A program made the translations under genes and the position numbers. From Atkinsonella hypoxylon (lineage: Eukaryota; Ascomycota; Sordariomycetes; Hypocreales; Clavicipitaceae), in NCBI GenBank assembly GCA_000729835.1, contig JFHB01000081.1:1-64000 (forward strand): a DNA stretch of 64,000 bases, given 5' to 3'. Below are positions 34,163 through 47,293 of this stretch, piece after piece (positions within the stretch are counted from its first letter, which is position 1; the number at the start of each line of letters is the position of its first letter). The notes under the pieces are model-generated. The model made no database searches and was not told the origin of the DNA. It was given only the letters and a program-made list of their open reading frames with translations.

Positions 34163-35503
34163 ATGAAGATCAAGACTCTTAGCCGCTCTCTGGCGGACCA
34201 CCAGCCACCGGGCCTGAATGCAGCCAAAATCCCCCGCAATCTCGATACAGCTCTTCATCCGTTCGAACGGGCAAGAGAATACCAACGCGCGCTCAATGCC
34301 GTCAAGCTCGAGCGAATGCACGCCAAGCCCTTCATAGGCCAGCTCGGCCGCGGCCATGTTGATGGTGTCTACTCTATAGCACAAGATCCAAACTCTCTCT
34401 CGCGATTTGCCAGCGGCAGCGGTGATGGTGTCGTTAAAGTCTGGGATTTGACAAACCGCGACGATTCCATCTGGAACACAACGGCACATGAAAACATCGT
34501 CAAGGGCATGGCCTGGACCCGGGACCAAAAACTCCTCACCTGCGCCGCAGACCGCACCATCAAACTCTTCGATCCGTACAACACGAAGTCTGAGTCAGCG
34601 CCCATATCCTCATGGCTCGGCTCCGGCGCCTTCACCAGCCTGTCGCACCACCGGTCTAAAAACGCATTCGCCGTTGCCTCAAGTGTAATCTCCATCTACG
34701 ATCTTGAGCGCCACACAGCTGCGCCCGAGGTATTGAAGTGGCCAACCTCTGTCGACACCATCACCAATGTTGCATTTAACTATGTGGAAACATCCGTGCT
34801 AGCATCTTGCTCGAATGATCGCTCGGTCGTGCTCTATGATCTCCGCACTTCCACGCCCATCAGCAAGACGATCCTGAACTTCGCCTCTAACCACATCGCG
34901 TGGTCACCCATGGAGGCATTCAACTTTGCCACCGCGTCAGAAGACCACAACATCTACCTCTTTGATATGCGCAAGATGGATCGCGCTCTCAACGTTCTAA
35001 AGGACCATGTCGCCGCCGTCATGGACGTGGAGTTCTCCCCAACAGGCGAGGAACTCGTGTCGGCCTCTTGGGACCGCACTGTCCGTCTCTGGAACCGCGA
35101 TAGAGGCCACTCCCGCGATATCTACCACACTAAGCGCATGCAGCGCGTCATGGCCGCAAAATGGACGCCTGACGCCAAATATATTCTCTCCGGCTCCGAC
35201 GATGGAAACATTCGCCTCTGGAGAGCCAACGCCTCGGAAAGCGGAGGCATCAAATCGGCCCGTCAGCGACAGGCCCTCGAGTACAACGGAGCATTGATCC
35301 GTCGCTACGGCCACATGCCCGAGATTCGACGCATCAAGCGTCATAGGCACGTTCCTAAAGTCCTCAAGAAAGCTGCCGAGATCAAGTCTCAGGAACTCAA
35401 GTCTATCAAGAGAAAGGAAGAGAATGAACGCAAGCACACTAAGAAACAATTCGATAGAAGAAAGAGCGAAAGAGATAAGATGGTCCTGGCTAAAGAAAAG
35501 TAG
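34163..35503 (+). CDS. SOF1: Sof1-like WD40 ribosome-biogenesis protein (DCAF13)
   Basis: Single exon, 446 aa from the ATG at 34163. The upstream in-frame extension is not conserved. The start MKIKTLSRS is typical of Sof1. Seven WD40 repeats can be followed, for example SGSGDGVVKVWDL, AADRTIKLFDP, CSNDRSVVLYDLR, ASEDHNIYLFDMR, SASWDRTVRLWNR and SGSDDGNIRLWRA. The C-terminal Sof1 domain (RRYGHMPEIRRIKRHRHVPK, then a Lys/Arg/Glu helix) identifies the family. Sof1 is a U3 snoRNP/SSU-processome factor required for 18S rRNA maturation in the nucleolus. Confidence 0.96.
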   Translation: MKIKTLSRSLADHQPPGLNAAKIPRNLDTALHPFERAREYQRALNAVKLERMHAKPFIGQLGRGHVDGVYSIAQDPNSLSRFASGSGDGVVKVWDLTNRDDSIWNTTAHENIVKGMAWTRDQKLLTCAADRTIKLFDPYNTKSESAPISSWLGSGAFTSLSHHRSKNAFAVASSVISIYDLERHTAAPEVLKWPTSVDTITNVAFNYVETSVLASCSNDRSVVLYDLRTSTPISKTILNFASNHIAWSPMEAFNFATASEDHNIYLFDMRKMDRALNVLKDHVAAVMDVEFSPTGEELVSASWDRTVRLWNRDRGHSRDIYHTKRMQRVMAAKWTPDAKYILSGSDDGNIRLWRANASESGGIKSARQRQALEYNGALIRRYGHMPEIRRIKRHRHVPKVLKKAAEIKSQELKSIKRKEENERKHTKKQFDRRKSERDKMVLAKEK

Positions 35504-36524
35504 TAAATCACGGTCCTGGACTGGGCACCAGATGTGGTCTTTTTACGGGGTTAAAGAAAGGCGAAAGGCGTTTGAAATATCTATTTCAGTGCGGATCATG
35601 GCATGGCATGGCGTTTCCTGGACACATTCGGTATTGGTTTACACGAGTATGACCACCTGGTGCTTCGACTTATAATTGAATCATAGTATAAATCCTAGCT
35701 CCGTGAAGCTCCTCTTATAGGGACGCTTATAAGCTGTCTCATGCATTACTTGCAGCTGTCATTTCCTTGTCGTGCTCTACTACAAAAGCATTCTGCATAT
35801 AGTTCGTACTGTGTTCAAGTTCTTTCTTGGACAAATGTGGGTTCTTGAGTTGGCCCTCTGCCGCTCCCGTCTTGGGTTTTCATGGTGCTTTTGAAAACGG
35901 CGCTACATAGCACGCTGAATAAAACGCCCGTGGGCCGCACTACGTAGACTAAAGCTGCATGTTCTAAAGCTCGTCTATATTTATATGTCAATAGTTATTT
36001 GCAAAACTATGATTCATCCATATCACACACGCACTTCTTCTGAAGAAGGGCCATGAACAAACAACGTGTGTATTCTGTCACAAATTCGATGACGAATGAA
36101 TTTTAAGTATGAATCGAAGAGACCCTTAAATTATAAAAGAAGCCGAACACCTGGCAGAAGAGCAGACTCTTATCCCATCTGCTGCTTATTTGTTGTAAGT
36201 AAGTTTTAATCGACCCTCAACAAAAATGTCCATTCAATCGCAATGCTTCACATCGCTACAGCCCGTGCGGCCAAACAGTATAAGAAAAATAACCGCAATC
36301 CATCCCGTTGAGTTGGTAATCCTATGTGATCCTTCGCCACATAAATAAAAAAGGCCAAGCACCTTGAAAAGCGTCAATACTAATGTTGGTGTGGTGCGCT
36401 GAAACGAGAGTAACACGAGCATTGTCATGTTCGTTAGAACGTGCTAAAATCTTGAAATAAATATGCATCAAGCCCTGCCTTCAACAGCCATATAAAACCC
36501 TTATTCATTTGCATCACACCTCCA
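35504..36524. other. Intergenic between convergent genes
   Basis: 1 kb between the SOF1 stop and the Mga2-type gene stop, AT-rich in its second half. No gene or RNA recognised. Confidence 0.5.
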
Positions 36525-39500
36525 CTACACGATGGCACGAGGCGGCACTGTACCTGCTGGACGAGACACCCTACTATGTCCAGCCTGTACCAGCGCTCGG
36601 ACTGAAGTGAGAAGAAAAGGAAACAGAGACGGAAAATAACTGTACAGCATGGCGCAAACCATGACTACTAGCAGGGGAATCTGATGCAGGTCAGTACGTA
36701 TTCTTGCGTCTGGGTACATGTGCTCTGGAATGAAACCTACCCAGATAAAGAAGAGGTTCCTGTCACTACGAAGGCTCTTTAACTTCACCTCCCGCGCCCG
36801 CAAGAACTGTTCCTGCTGTTCCTTGGTGATTGCGTTCTTGCGACCAATCTTGAGCACTTCCGGTGCTTCATTCTCGGCCTCTTGAGCTGGCGCCGTTGTT
36901 CGATCCGTCGAAGTCACTACTTGATCATACATCGCAGTGCACTTGGCATCCGCTTCAGCTTCGGCAGCAGCTCGAACAACGGACTCTTCTTTTCGATCCA
37001 TGTTCGTTTGTGGGAAAATATCTTCATATGCAGGAGGTAGAGCTGAGCCAGTGTGATTCATATAAGACGAAATGTCCCACCAGCGACCGTCCATCTTCGT
37101 ATTTTGATCGCTTGACGAGCCTGCGGAAGCGGGACGTACGCCTGACATTCCGGGCATGAGCTGCTGTACCCGGTGTAAATATGCTTGATAGTCTGGAAGC
37201 ATAGCCATTCCCGGAAGGGCTGGTATCTGAGGAAGGTGAGCGAGATTCTGCAGATGTAAAACCATGGACTGCTGGAATTGCTGTAACTGTTGTTGGACTT
37301 GGTCCCTTAAAGCCGCGGCCAATGCCGTTGGGGAGCCAGGAGCCGGATCAGCAGGCTGATGTGAGTCCTCACCACACGCGTCGGTGGACTCTTCCTCTTC
37401 CTTCGTCGTATGGGCACGACGCATAGTAAGATAGTGATCCTCGCCAGGATCTTCGTCATCAAAATCACAAGAAGTGTACTCAGGACTCTCCTCGCTAGAA
37501 GAGTCAAAATGTGTCGGCTCTTCGTAGGTATGAGCCCTTGACAATGGCTCCCATAGAGACCGTAGTGATGTCGCACTACTAGTGCGACTATGCAATGACA
37601 CTCCGCTTCGAGATCGTACATGTCGCTCGGAGTGACGAATAGCACGCAAAACGGCGCGAGACTGTGCCACATCCGCTGGAGTCAGACCGGACAAGCTGCG
37701 GATCGTAGGGTCGGCTCCAACGAGCATCAGGCGCCTTATAATCTCGGAATGGTTGTAAATGGCTGCCATATGGAGAGGTGTAAATCCTCCTTTGTCACGA
37801 ACATCGGAATTGGCCCCCCGAGCGAGAAGGGCGGCGACGAATCGATGATAGCCCAGTGAGCAGGCTAAATGAAGCATTGTATGTCCAGTCGGCCGCTTGA
37901 GATCAAGACGCGTCTTATGTGGGCTGTCGTCAAGATCAATCAAATCGAGACATCGGAGCAGTTGTGACTCGAGGTGTTCGCGATGAGTTGTGGCCGCGTG
38001 GGTGAACATGGCGCCTCCCGAGGGTCCTGCTGAGCTGCCACCGCTAGCACCACCACCGCTGGACCAGCCTGAGCTCCCATCATTCAGAATCCTACGGGCT
38101 AAGTCGCTCACGTCAACCATTTGCCCCGACATTTTGTGCCCGAGAACAGAGAGGGCGGTGCGTATTAGCTTATCCTCGTTATCATCAATGTACTTGAACG
38201 TAGGTGGCTGCTTGCCTATGCTGAAGGTTTGCGGTCCGGAAACGCCCTGGTGTTTGAACGTAACTGCTACAGTACCTGCTACTGGTGAAGGTGGTAATAG
38301 GCAGACCAGAGATGAATCACCCCAGTACGTTGTAGTAGTAGCTTTCTGTTCTCCAAACCAAACCTCTAAACCCTGGAAAAACGCAGCTCCTAGAACAGTG
38401 ACTTCTATTCCACCAATCTTCGGGCCTTCGTTGGGGATTATTTTATGAATGACTGGCGGTGCTCGCGCCTGGTTAATACTCATGGGCAGAGAATAAAGGT
38501 TGGCAGCCAAACTTTGTGTGAATTGATTCTGCATTCCATTCGCCATACTATTTCGGAGGCCATTGGGACTTGGAGCCCGGCTGGGATGACTCGATGCGGG
38601 GGCCGAGTAGAGCTGAGCCATGGCTAAGTTGTCCATACTGACTGACCGATTAGCGTAAAATGGAATCTGATCAGTGCTGCCCGGGCTTGGGGGACCATTA
38701 GCAAACGGCTGCTGGCCATGAAGAGCCCCAAAGAGTTGTTCAGGTGCCTGAAACGGGCTGGGATTGGGAGAAAAGGGAGAGGTAGAGGTAGGAATTTGTG
38801 TTGGGTTTGTTTGAGAACTGGGCGTGGGTGACGTGTCCAACCTTGTCATTGTTAGACCGTTGGGAACTCTGTTGGAGCTGCTGGACTTTCTCTTCTTTGC
38901 TGGCCCTCCTTGGTTTGGTGACGACGGGCGGGACAGGGTACGTCCTGTAATTGCTGTTGTGGTGAGCGCGGGTGGAGGTTTTCCTGACGTAGATGCTTGA
39001 TATGGTGATTGTCCGCTGTGTTGAGTACCACTGTCACCGTTTTGGGGTAGTTGAAAACCACCGTTTTGTTGAACAGCCATCACATTGCCTGCATCCATGG
39101 GTTGTGCAATCTGCACAGGTATCGTGGTTGATGCAACTGCCTCTGATACTTGCGGATTGGAGACTTGAGCCATCGGATGGGTTTTGTGGTCATCGGTAAT
39201 CATAATAGGATTCGACATCGCTTGCGCTATAACCCGATCTTGGAAATCCTTGATTGTAAAAATGACGTTGAAGCCCATCTTCTCGCCATGATGTCTGCAA
39301 TAACATGCAATGCGCATAGGGGCGTCTATTTGCATGGCACGAGGGAGAACAACTGAATCAGGGCGTCCATTAGCATCCAACACGCCGCTCAAAGGTTGCC
39401 ACTCTTTGATCTCCTGTGTGTTAAAAACTATCACACGTCGTTCCTCGTCCAAACTCCAGATCTTCTCCTCGTCTGGTTTCTTTATCTTCTTCCGGGCAGC

Positions 39501-40900
39501 TCTTTTTCGCTCTCTTGTGATACACCCATTGCAAATGCGAACGTGGCCTCCGTTTTGTGGCGCGTTCTCTTCGTCATCGAGGTCTGGAAGGTAACCTTGC
39601 GGGACCGACGCAGCTCTTTCCAAAGCCTTCTTCTTCAGAATCGCATTCTCCATGACGCTCGTACATACTAGTCCAACGTTAAGCTCGAGGGTATCAGGAG
39701 ATCGCTCAGGAGGGGGGCGGGCGAGAAGTTTAGGTTTAGAGATCGTGTGAGCAGGCAGATGCAGCTTAGTGACTCCGGGCGGTAGCGGCGATAAAGTCAT
39801 TTTAATAGGGATTTGAGTCTCGACTCGGGATTTCAATGGCGTGGGCAAGATGCGCAGCTCATAGCCAGACGTGAAGTTGAAGGCCAGCGGATGGATGCCA
39901 TTATAGACATAATCTGATTTTGGCGCCGAGACGGGCTGTCCCGAAGGGCTACTAAACTGTGTAGAAGTGGGGAATGCGTCAGGTCCCGATGTAGTAGCGA
40001 CACCTGCTCTATTGGGCCAGATTATATTCCCATTAATTTGATTGCTGAGAGGAGAAGGTGAATTATAAAAGGCAGCTGCAGGCGAGGAATTGTGGCTTGT
40101 CACCATGGCCGACATGGGCGAGACTTCTCGTGACACTGCTGTTTTAGCACCATGGGAAGACATCGAAACTTGCTGTGATGCAAAGAATTAGTGGCCATGT
40201 CCAGTATGTGTTGATTAGAGGAACTTACCGAGTTTTGCTTCTTATGATTCACCGTTTTCAATTTAGACTTCTTATTGTTCTGAGTTGACCCTTTCTGTGG
40301 ACTGTGTGATTTGATAGTGGGCATAGCTGGTGATGCCATGCTGGCCCGAGCTGCTGCAGGTTGTCCGCGAGGACTGCTCGACGCACTCTCAAAGTCAAAA
40401 GAGCGTTCCATGAAGCTGTCATCCTGCTCACCAAACGAATATAGCCCTCCCATATCGGAAGGATCAACCTCGCGACCAAATGGCAATTGGTGATCGTCAT
40501 CAGCTAAGCCAGTGAAGTGAGAAGTAGTATCTCCCCAGTCCATCTTAACGTCAGGGGTGGTGTCTATTGTCCCCTCGCGGGTCGTAAGTGGCGTCTTTGA
40601 CGAATCAGTGCTACGAGTTCTCTTTGAGGAAGACGCCGACTCGGAGGATGAGTCGTGATAGGACTCGTTTGGCGAATCGGAAAAGGGCGCAGTAGATGTG
40701 AGTTCCTGGGGATTGAGGAAGGATTTATAATCGATGGAGCTAATAGCATCCAGGCTTTGAAGCGTGTCTGGACTATTTGAGAAATCGAACAGGTTGGAAG
40801 CGCCGAAGTCATCGTCAGACATATCTGGAACATCACCACTTGACATTCCTGCTCCCGCGATTAGAGGGTCTGCAGCGGAAGGACCTCCGGCGGATGTCAT
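36525..40900 (-). CDS. Mga2/Spt23-type membrane-tethered transcription factor
   Basis: Two exons, 40900-40229 and 40172-36525, 1439 aa, 56-bp intron. The N-terminus is acidic and Ser-rich (activation-like). A conserved block around KLHLPAHTISKPKLLARPPP and KRAARKKIKKPDEEK follows. An IPT/TIG fold runs at about 795-863 (PPVIHKIIPNEGPKIGGIEV to VAVTFKHQ), then ankyrin repeats at about 984-1048 (TMLHLACSLGYHRFVAALLARGA; GFTPLHMAAIYNHSEIIRRL). A C-terminal membrane segment sits near 1385-1410 (IPLLVVMVCAMLYSYFPSLF). In yeast such proteins are held at the ER, sense lipid saturation, are cut by the proteasome and activate OLE1. That role here is by homology. The long 5' intergenic region suggests complex control. 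Confidence 0.9.
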
Positions 40901-43698
40901 GACCAGAATATATTCTTGTGCGCGTTTCCGCTTTACGCCTGTTCGGGTGGGTCGGACGAAGCCAATATATTGCGGCTAGGGTGTTTTCTCTCGATCGCTA
41001 AGATACGTGGCGCTGCGATACGTGGAACCTGCCTAAGCTGGCGTAGGATACGAGAAAGTTTGTTGTGCCAGAAGGAAAGGTCGAGCCGTGCAACGTACTG
41101 CCTTACCAGAGAGGTGAATGGGTCAGAGGATTGCGGGTGGTTGATTGTTATCTTGGGATTTGATTGTTTGCTGAGCACTATGGTGACATCGGGCTAAATC
41201 AACGAGCCGGTGCCTAGTGGTGGATTTTGGCCTGTCGCTGCATCGCAATCCCAAAAGCAAAGGCGAGGGTTGTCAAGGTTGAGCGTGTGCTGCTATCGGT
41301 GGTTGGCGTGGCTAGAATGGTTGAACCAGTCGAGCAAAAAGCCTGCCAATCTGCGTCAAAGACCCAATCGTCCTCCGACGGCGTCGTAGGAGGGTTGGGA
41401 TCGCTGGTCGTCAATGTGAAAGAGGGAGTCCGGCCGAACGAAGAACGAACAAACGAAGATGTTGTGAGTATAGAGGTGGCGCTCAGTCGAAAGAATGGAT
41501 ATGAAGACAAAGGCGGGGGGGGGGCAATGTGCTTGAAAGGTCGGGGCGGCCCAGGAGAAGAATGAAGGGTGTCGAGCAAGCAGTATTAGGCGGTAGGCGG
41601 TGGGCTCCCTAGACCGGTTGACCAAGCAGGAACCGCACAACACAAGAGCAGGCACGACCGGTTTGCACAAGCCTTACAATGAATGAATGGGTGGCATTTG
41701 GCGCACCAGTCGGTATGAAGTGCATGCTGCGTGGACTTGTGTGTGATGTGGCTGTTGACTGGCAAGGAAGTCAGGCGTCCATCCGGCGGTGCATGTACCT
41801 GGGCACCTCCACCGCTATACCCACTTCCTACCTACCTACATGGTGGCCACCTAGGTACCTACATAAGTACTCGATACACGCTCAAAGCACGAGGTCAGGA
41901 ATCACTAAGTGGATCAAACCAGAGTGACCAGGTGCCAGACGCGGGTGAAAAAAATGATGACGGGTCCCGCCTGCAACCCCTAGTTCCACCTTTTTTGATT
42001 TTCAATTAACGATGTTACAAGTATCGCATCGCACTTGTGATGGCTGATTTTAACAAAGTATTTTATGAATAGCTAGCTATTCAAATCTTTTGGCAGACAG
42101 GCAGTCATCTCCTAAACCAATTCAGTGCTGTAGATAGGCAAAGAATTCAATCGTCCGTCAATAGCCAGACGCGACATCCTTTTTTCCCACTCGCGCGCCA
42201 GAGAGTCTCCCCACTATCTCCACAGATGACTGAGAGAATAGCACCATTTTCCACGGCCATGTCTTGTGGTGAACTTCTCGTCTCATTTGTTCTATTACCT
42301 TATGAAGCTTAACAGACTTGTCACAGCACAGCAGTACCGTAATAATGTAATTAATGTTCTGGTACGCCTCATTCAATGCTAAGTGCACATACGGGCTTGT
42401 CTCGGTGGGTCGGTGGGTAAGGGGACGATCTCTGAGCGCGAGCTTTCTGCCGTTGTCGGACTAGAGATAAGTCGGGGTTGCCCAAGCGCTAGTCACCGAG
42501 ATAGGTAGTTAATTCTTCGCCAAGATGTGAGCAACCCCGGCCCACACACATGAAGGGTGCGATGACGCCTCCTATAGCACTGTGCAGAGGGCACATTTTT
42601 CCGGAGCCCAGACAGTGCGCAGTGCTTGTATGAAAGCCGCAGGCTCAGCCAATCAACAATTATGCAGCTGCTGGACATGACTCTTCAGCCGCCAATTAGC
42701 GAGCAGGGAGCGAGCAGGGAGCACTTCGACAACGGCTGCCAACCTCAGAAACAGGCAAATCGGCAGTAAAGCAATACAGCAGCTTATTCATAACAGCATC
42801 TCGACGACATCTGCGAGGCCTTGAGCGAATCCACTAGATTCCAATTCTAGCCGGCTTCTGTTCATCATTCTTGCGACGGCCCGGCCCGGGCTGAGATAAA
42901 ATCATCGATCGAGGTTAAATTCATGTACGACGAACAATAGCCACGACGACGGACGACGACAACACGTCACGCCATGAATTACAAAATCGCGGACCTGGAA
43001 TCCGACAGTCTATCCACCTCTCAGCATTATCAATCTAAAAGAATGGTACGAAAAAAGCCTCATCAAGCCACTCTGTCTTGCCTTAGCCACCACCACCACC
43101 ATCATTATAAATCTTGGCCCGCGCCAGTGCGACGCTCCTGTGATTTGTCTACACAGTTTCTCCGTAAGACGTACTCCGTAATTCCTAAAACCTGGCCTTT
43201 GCTGAATTGGCTTTGGCCATTCCGCTTTTCAGGGTAGCATACCCATCCATGCCTACCGAACGCATGGTTCGCCTTGTCGACCAATGGCAGAGGTCAATTT
43301 GACAAGGACTCATTTGTGTCACGAGGAGGGCTTCAAGCTCTCGTGGTTGTGAACACGTCACGCATGGCATTTTTGGCCCCTCATAGCGGCATTCCAGCCC
43401 CATGACGGTATCGCAAGCCACTGCTTCGCAAGAACAAGAATGAACATCGCGCCGCCCAGCACCTAGAGTTGTGAGTAACTTCCGGCCACTTTCTACACCC
43501 ACCGTAGTTATTTAGAAAGGAGTCAATGTGAGTCTGGTGTAATATCAGCATATCATCAGCACAATCGAGGGGCTGCTGCCGGAAAAGGTGGAACTTGAAG
43601 TGGGGCTGCTGCGCGGATAGCAATTTTCCAGGAATTATTCGTCCTGTTATCCTGACCCCAAAAGGAGCGCACATCGTGCGAGACGCCCAAACAACAAC
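40901..43698. other. Large divergent intergenic region
   Basis: 2.8 kb between the start codons of the Mga2-type gene (minus) and NAD+ synthetase (plus). It contains CTACCTACCTAC and CCTAGGTACCTAC motifs (about 41829-41860), TACTCCGTA near 43172, a CAC repeat near 43090 and several ORFs of 60-140 codons with no domain. I find no supportable gene. Long 5' leaders are likely. Confidence 0.5.
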
Positions 43699-46600
43699 AT
43701 GGCGCCCCGTATCATCCTCGCAACATGTGCCTTGAACCAGTGGAGTCTGGACTTTGCTGGAAACCTTAGAAGGATTAAGGAGAGTATCACCAAAGCCAAA
43801 GACGCGGGAGCAACCTTGCGCATTGGTCCGGAACTGGAAATAACGGGTTACGGTGAGCTGGCTCTCTTATCCCATCTCGCTATGCTTTCCTATATCGTCA
43901 ATTATGAATGAACCACGATGAACAAACAAAAAATCATGGGGCGATGAATAGGAAAGAAGAAGCAGGCTAGGGTTCTGCCAGTGGATTTTCAACATGACCG
44001 AAATTACTTGATATGCTTCATCTTTACTTTTACTAATTTTTCGCTTCTTTCAACGCTGCAGGCTGTCTAGACCATTTCCTCGAAAATGAAGTGTATGAAA
44101 ACTCATGGGATTCTCTCTACTCTATCCTTACCGACCCTTCTCTCCATGATATCATCATCGATGTTGGCCTCCCCTTGCTTCATCGTAACTGCAGATACAA
44201 CGCACGTGCCATCATTCTTAATGGCAAGATCCTATGCTTGCGGCCCAAAATCTATCTCGCCAACGATGGAAACTTTCGTGAGATGCGATTCTTTGCTCCA
44301 TGGAACCGACCGCGACATGTTGAGCAGTACTACCTGCCGCCTCGTATTCAGAAGCATCAGGGTTGTAAACATGTGCCTATTGGCGATGTTGTCCTGTCTA
44401 CAATTGATACATGCTTTGCCGCCGAGACTTGCGAGGAGCTATTCACACCGAACAGCCCTCATATTAACATGTAAGTGTTTTCATGGAGATTTGGAATTGG
44501 TGACACATTTGGTCTAATCTGTGACGTCCGCTAGGGGTCTCAACGGAGTCGAGATATTCTTAAACAGCAGCGGAAGTCATCACTCTTTGCGAAAGTTGGA
44601 CCAGCGCATTGCGTTGATCCAGGAGGCTACCAGAAAGAACGGGGGCATTTATCTGTATTCTAATCAGATTGGGTGCGATGGTGACAGACTGTAAGTCAAG
44701 CATTCCCTTGCTGTTTACCAAGCTCAACAGCATATCTCGCAATCCTCACCCTCTGATTAAAAAGAGGCACCAGGCAAGGTGACAATTAACAATGCAACAG
44801 GTACTACGACGGCGGCGCCATGATATTCGTGAATGGTGATATTGCCGGACAGTCAAGCCAGTTCTCACTCAACGAGGTCGAGGTTGTAGTTGCAACCGTC
44901 GATCTTGAGGATGTGCGAACGTACAGATACGCCCCGTCCCGCAGCCAACAGGCGGTCGCTGCTCCAGAATATCAGCGTATCGAGATAGACTTCTCCCTGT
45001 CCAATGACAGTCCCCAAATGCCTCAAAGACTCACTGTCCCGAGGCCGCCTCGATACTACCTCCCCGAGGAAGAAATTGCCTTCGGACCGGCCGTTTGGCT
45101 CTGGGACTATCTCCGACGCTCCAAGGCAGCCGGCTACTTTGTCGCGCTATCTGGCGGCATCGATAGTTGTGCCACAGCAATGATTGTCTTCTCCATGTGC
45201 CGTATGGTCGTTGCAGCCCTCAAGGATGGCAACGAGCAGGTCATTGCCGATGTCAAACGTATTGCCGTTTTTACAGAGAATCCTCCTGATACACCTGAGG
45301 AGCTGTGTAATCAGATCCTTCACACATGCTATATGGGCATGGAGCACCAGAGCAGCAAGGAAACCAGACAGCGCGCAGAGGACCTTGCCAGGCGAATTGG
45401 GTCGTATCATACCGATGTGAATATCGATGATGTTTTCAAGTCAACAAAAAATATCCTCACACAGGCGACAGGATTTGAGCCCAAGTTCAAAGGTCAGCCC
45501 CTTTCCCCTCGTCCAAAACTGTTGCCGTTCCTTCTCAAACTCTTTCAGAGCCGATGGTGTGATTTCGACTAACGTAGTACCTCGACAGTGCAGGGAGGCT
45601 CAGTCACCTCAAATCTCGCTTTGCAAAATATCCAGGCCAGATCAAGGATGGTCATGTAAGTAATCGGCTGGTCGAAACACTAGTCTGATGGATAGACTGA
45701 AAGCTAACATAACCAGCTCATACTTGTTCGCCCAAGAGCTGCCCGAAGTAAGAAGTAGGCCCGGTGGCGGTTCGCTCCTCGTCCTCGGAAGCTCAAACGT
45801 GGACGAATGTCTCCGTGGATGTACGTACACTGCTAATACAGATGCCAAGCCCGAGCGCTAACATTTAGGGGAAACAGATCTCACGAAATATGACTGTACG
45901 AAATGCTCATATCCTTTTCATCTACCATTCTTCATGCTTAAATGCTGAGATTTCGAGAAAACTAACAATCCATCAGGCTCCTCCGCAGACATCAACCCTA
46001 TTGGGTCCATTAGCAAGACCGATCTCAAGAGGTTCATCGGCTGGGCCTCGAAGAACTTTAATGCTCCCATTCTTAACGATTTTATTCATGCCATTCCCAC
46101 GGCCGAGCTGGAACCCATAACGACGGAGCATGTACGTACACGCTTCATTCAAAACTCACCACCGATCGCCTCTCCAATCATGCACTGCATTGCCCTTTTA
46201 TTTCGACACCTACTAATCAAGAGTAGGTTCAAAGTGACGAAGCAGATATGGGGATGACCTACGACGAGCTCTCGCGATTTGGAACCCTTCGAAAAGTCAA
46301 CCGCCTAGGCCCGTACGGCATGTTTCTCCGTCTGCTCGAGGAATGGGGCAGCGAAGGAAAGCTCACGCCACGGGAAATCGCTGATAAGGTGCGTCTTTCC
46401 TGCCCTAGTCATATGGGCCCATCCCTTCCTTGTCCCTGGTCCCCACGGGCGCCCGTTCGTTCAAGCTAATAGAAGCTCAAAAAGGTCAAACGATTCTTCC
46501 ACTATTTTTGGTGAGCAGCATCTGCCAAAAGCCTGAGACTCCGTACATCTTTGCTGACACAAGGCTGTTCTAGCATTAATCGTCACAAGCAAACTGTGGC

Positions 46601-46754
46601 AACGCCAGCTTGTCATCTTGAAAGCTACAGTCCTGACGACCACCGCTTCGATCTTCGTCCCTTCTTGTACCCGCCCATGTTCGAGAGCTGGTCATTTAAG
46701 TACATAGACCAGAGGGTGGAGGCGCTGGAGAGGAGAGACCAGGGTCGAATGTGA
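43699..46754 (+). CDS. QNS1: Glutamine-dependent NAD+ synthetase
   Basis: Eleven exons: 43699-43852, 44062-44470, 44535-44690, 44801-45492, 45589-45655, 45717-45820, 45878-45895, 45977-46131, 46227-46388, 46485-46510 and 46574-46754. They sum to 2124 nt, 707 aa, all GT-AG. The N-terminal nitrilase-type amidase has its Glu in GPELEITGYG, Lys in RPKIYLANDG and Cys in ETCEELFTPNSPHI. The synthetase domain has the ATP pyrophosphatase loop ALSGGIDSCA, then LVLGSSNVDECLRGYL and INPIGSISKTDLKRF. Length equals the eukaryotic family. It makes NAD+ from deamido-NAD+, ATP and glutamine-derived ammonia. Exons 7 (18 nt) and 10 (26 nt) are very small. Confidence 0.95.
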
Positions 46755-46863
46755 GCATCAAGTCAGTCAGCAACTCTGCTGCACGAGTACGCAAACACGC
46801 GGTAACGAATTTTTGAATACGCAGCAGCAACTAGGCCCAAAACGGAAGTAGTACCTCCCCATG

Positions 46864-47293
46864 CGGGCACGTAAATAATGCACCGGAGCTTTCAAATAAC
46901 GCACTAGATCTAACCGAATTGGAGTTAGTCTCTTTTAGCGAGTTCCTTACACAAAAGTACCTTTAATACTTCTCTTTATACAATAATACCCTTTATATTA
47001 GTAGACGTGTAGCAATAGCGCTAAAAGTGTATTTCTTAAGGTCTTTTTTTTCTAATATTGCAAAGTTTAATGCAATATATATTACACTTAAGAGGCTGTG
47101 AATTACTGCGCGTTACAAGGCTGCTGCCTAATTAACTAGCGTTATAGCCACTGTTGCAGCAAAAACCAGCTCTATAGCTTAAAAAGAAATATCGGAGGTA
47201 CTTCTACACTAAGATAGGTGTGTAGCAGCCCTTCCGGTTTTGGTTAGGTCTAGTGCGTTATTTGAAAGCTCCGGTGCATTATTTACGTGCCCG
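46864..47293. mobile_element. MITE-like element with about 55-bp terminal inverted repeats
   Basis: The left end 46864-46918 (CGGGCACGTAAATAATGCAC...) is the reverse complement of 47239-47293 with only one or two mismatches. The 430-bp element has an AT-rich core with no coding frame. It begins 109 bp after the NAD+ synthetase stop codon, so the gene's 3' end may lie in or next to it. The terminal sequence differs from that at 14386-14812, so these are two families. No clear target duplication was seen. Confidence 0.83.

Noticed and set aside
42974..43674. ORFs of 87-105 codons upstream of NAD+ synthetase
   Set aside because: No recognisable family; they lie in the likely 5' region and overlap on both strands.
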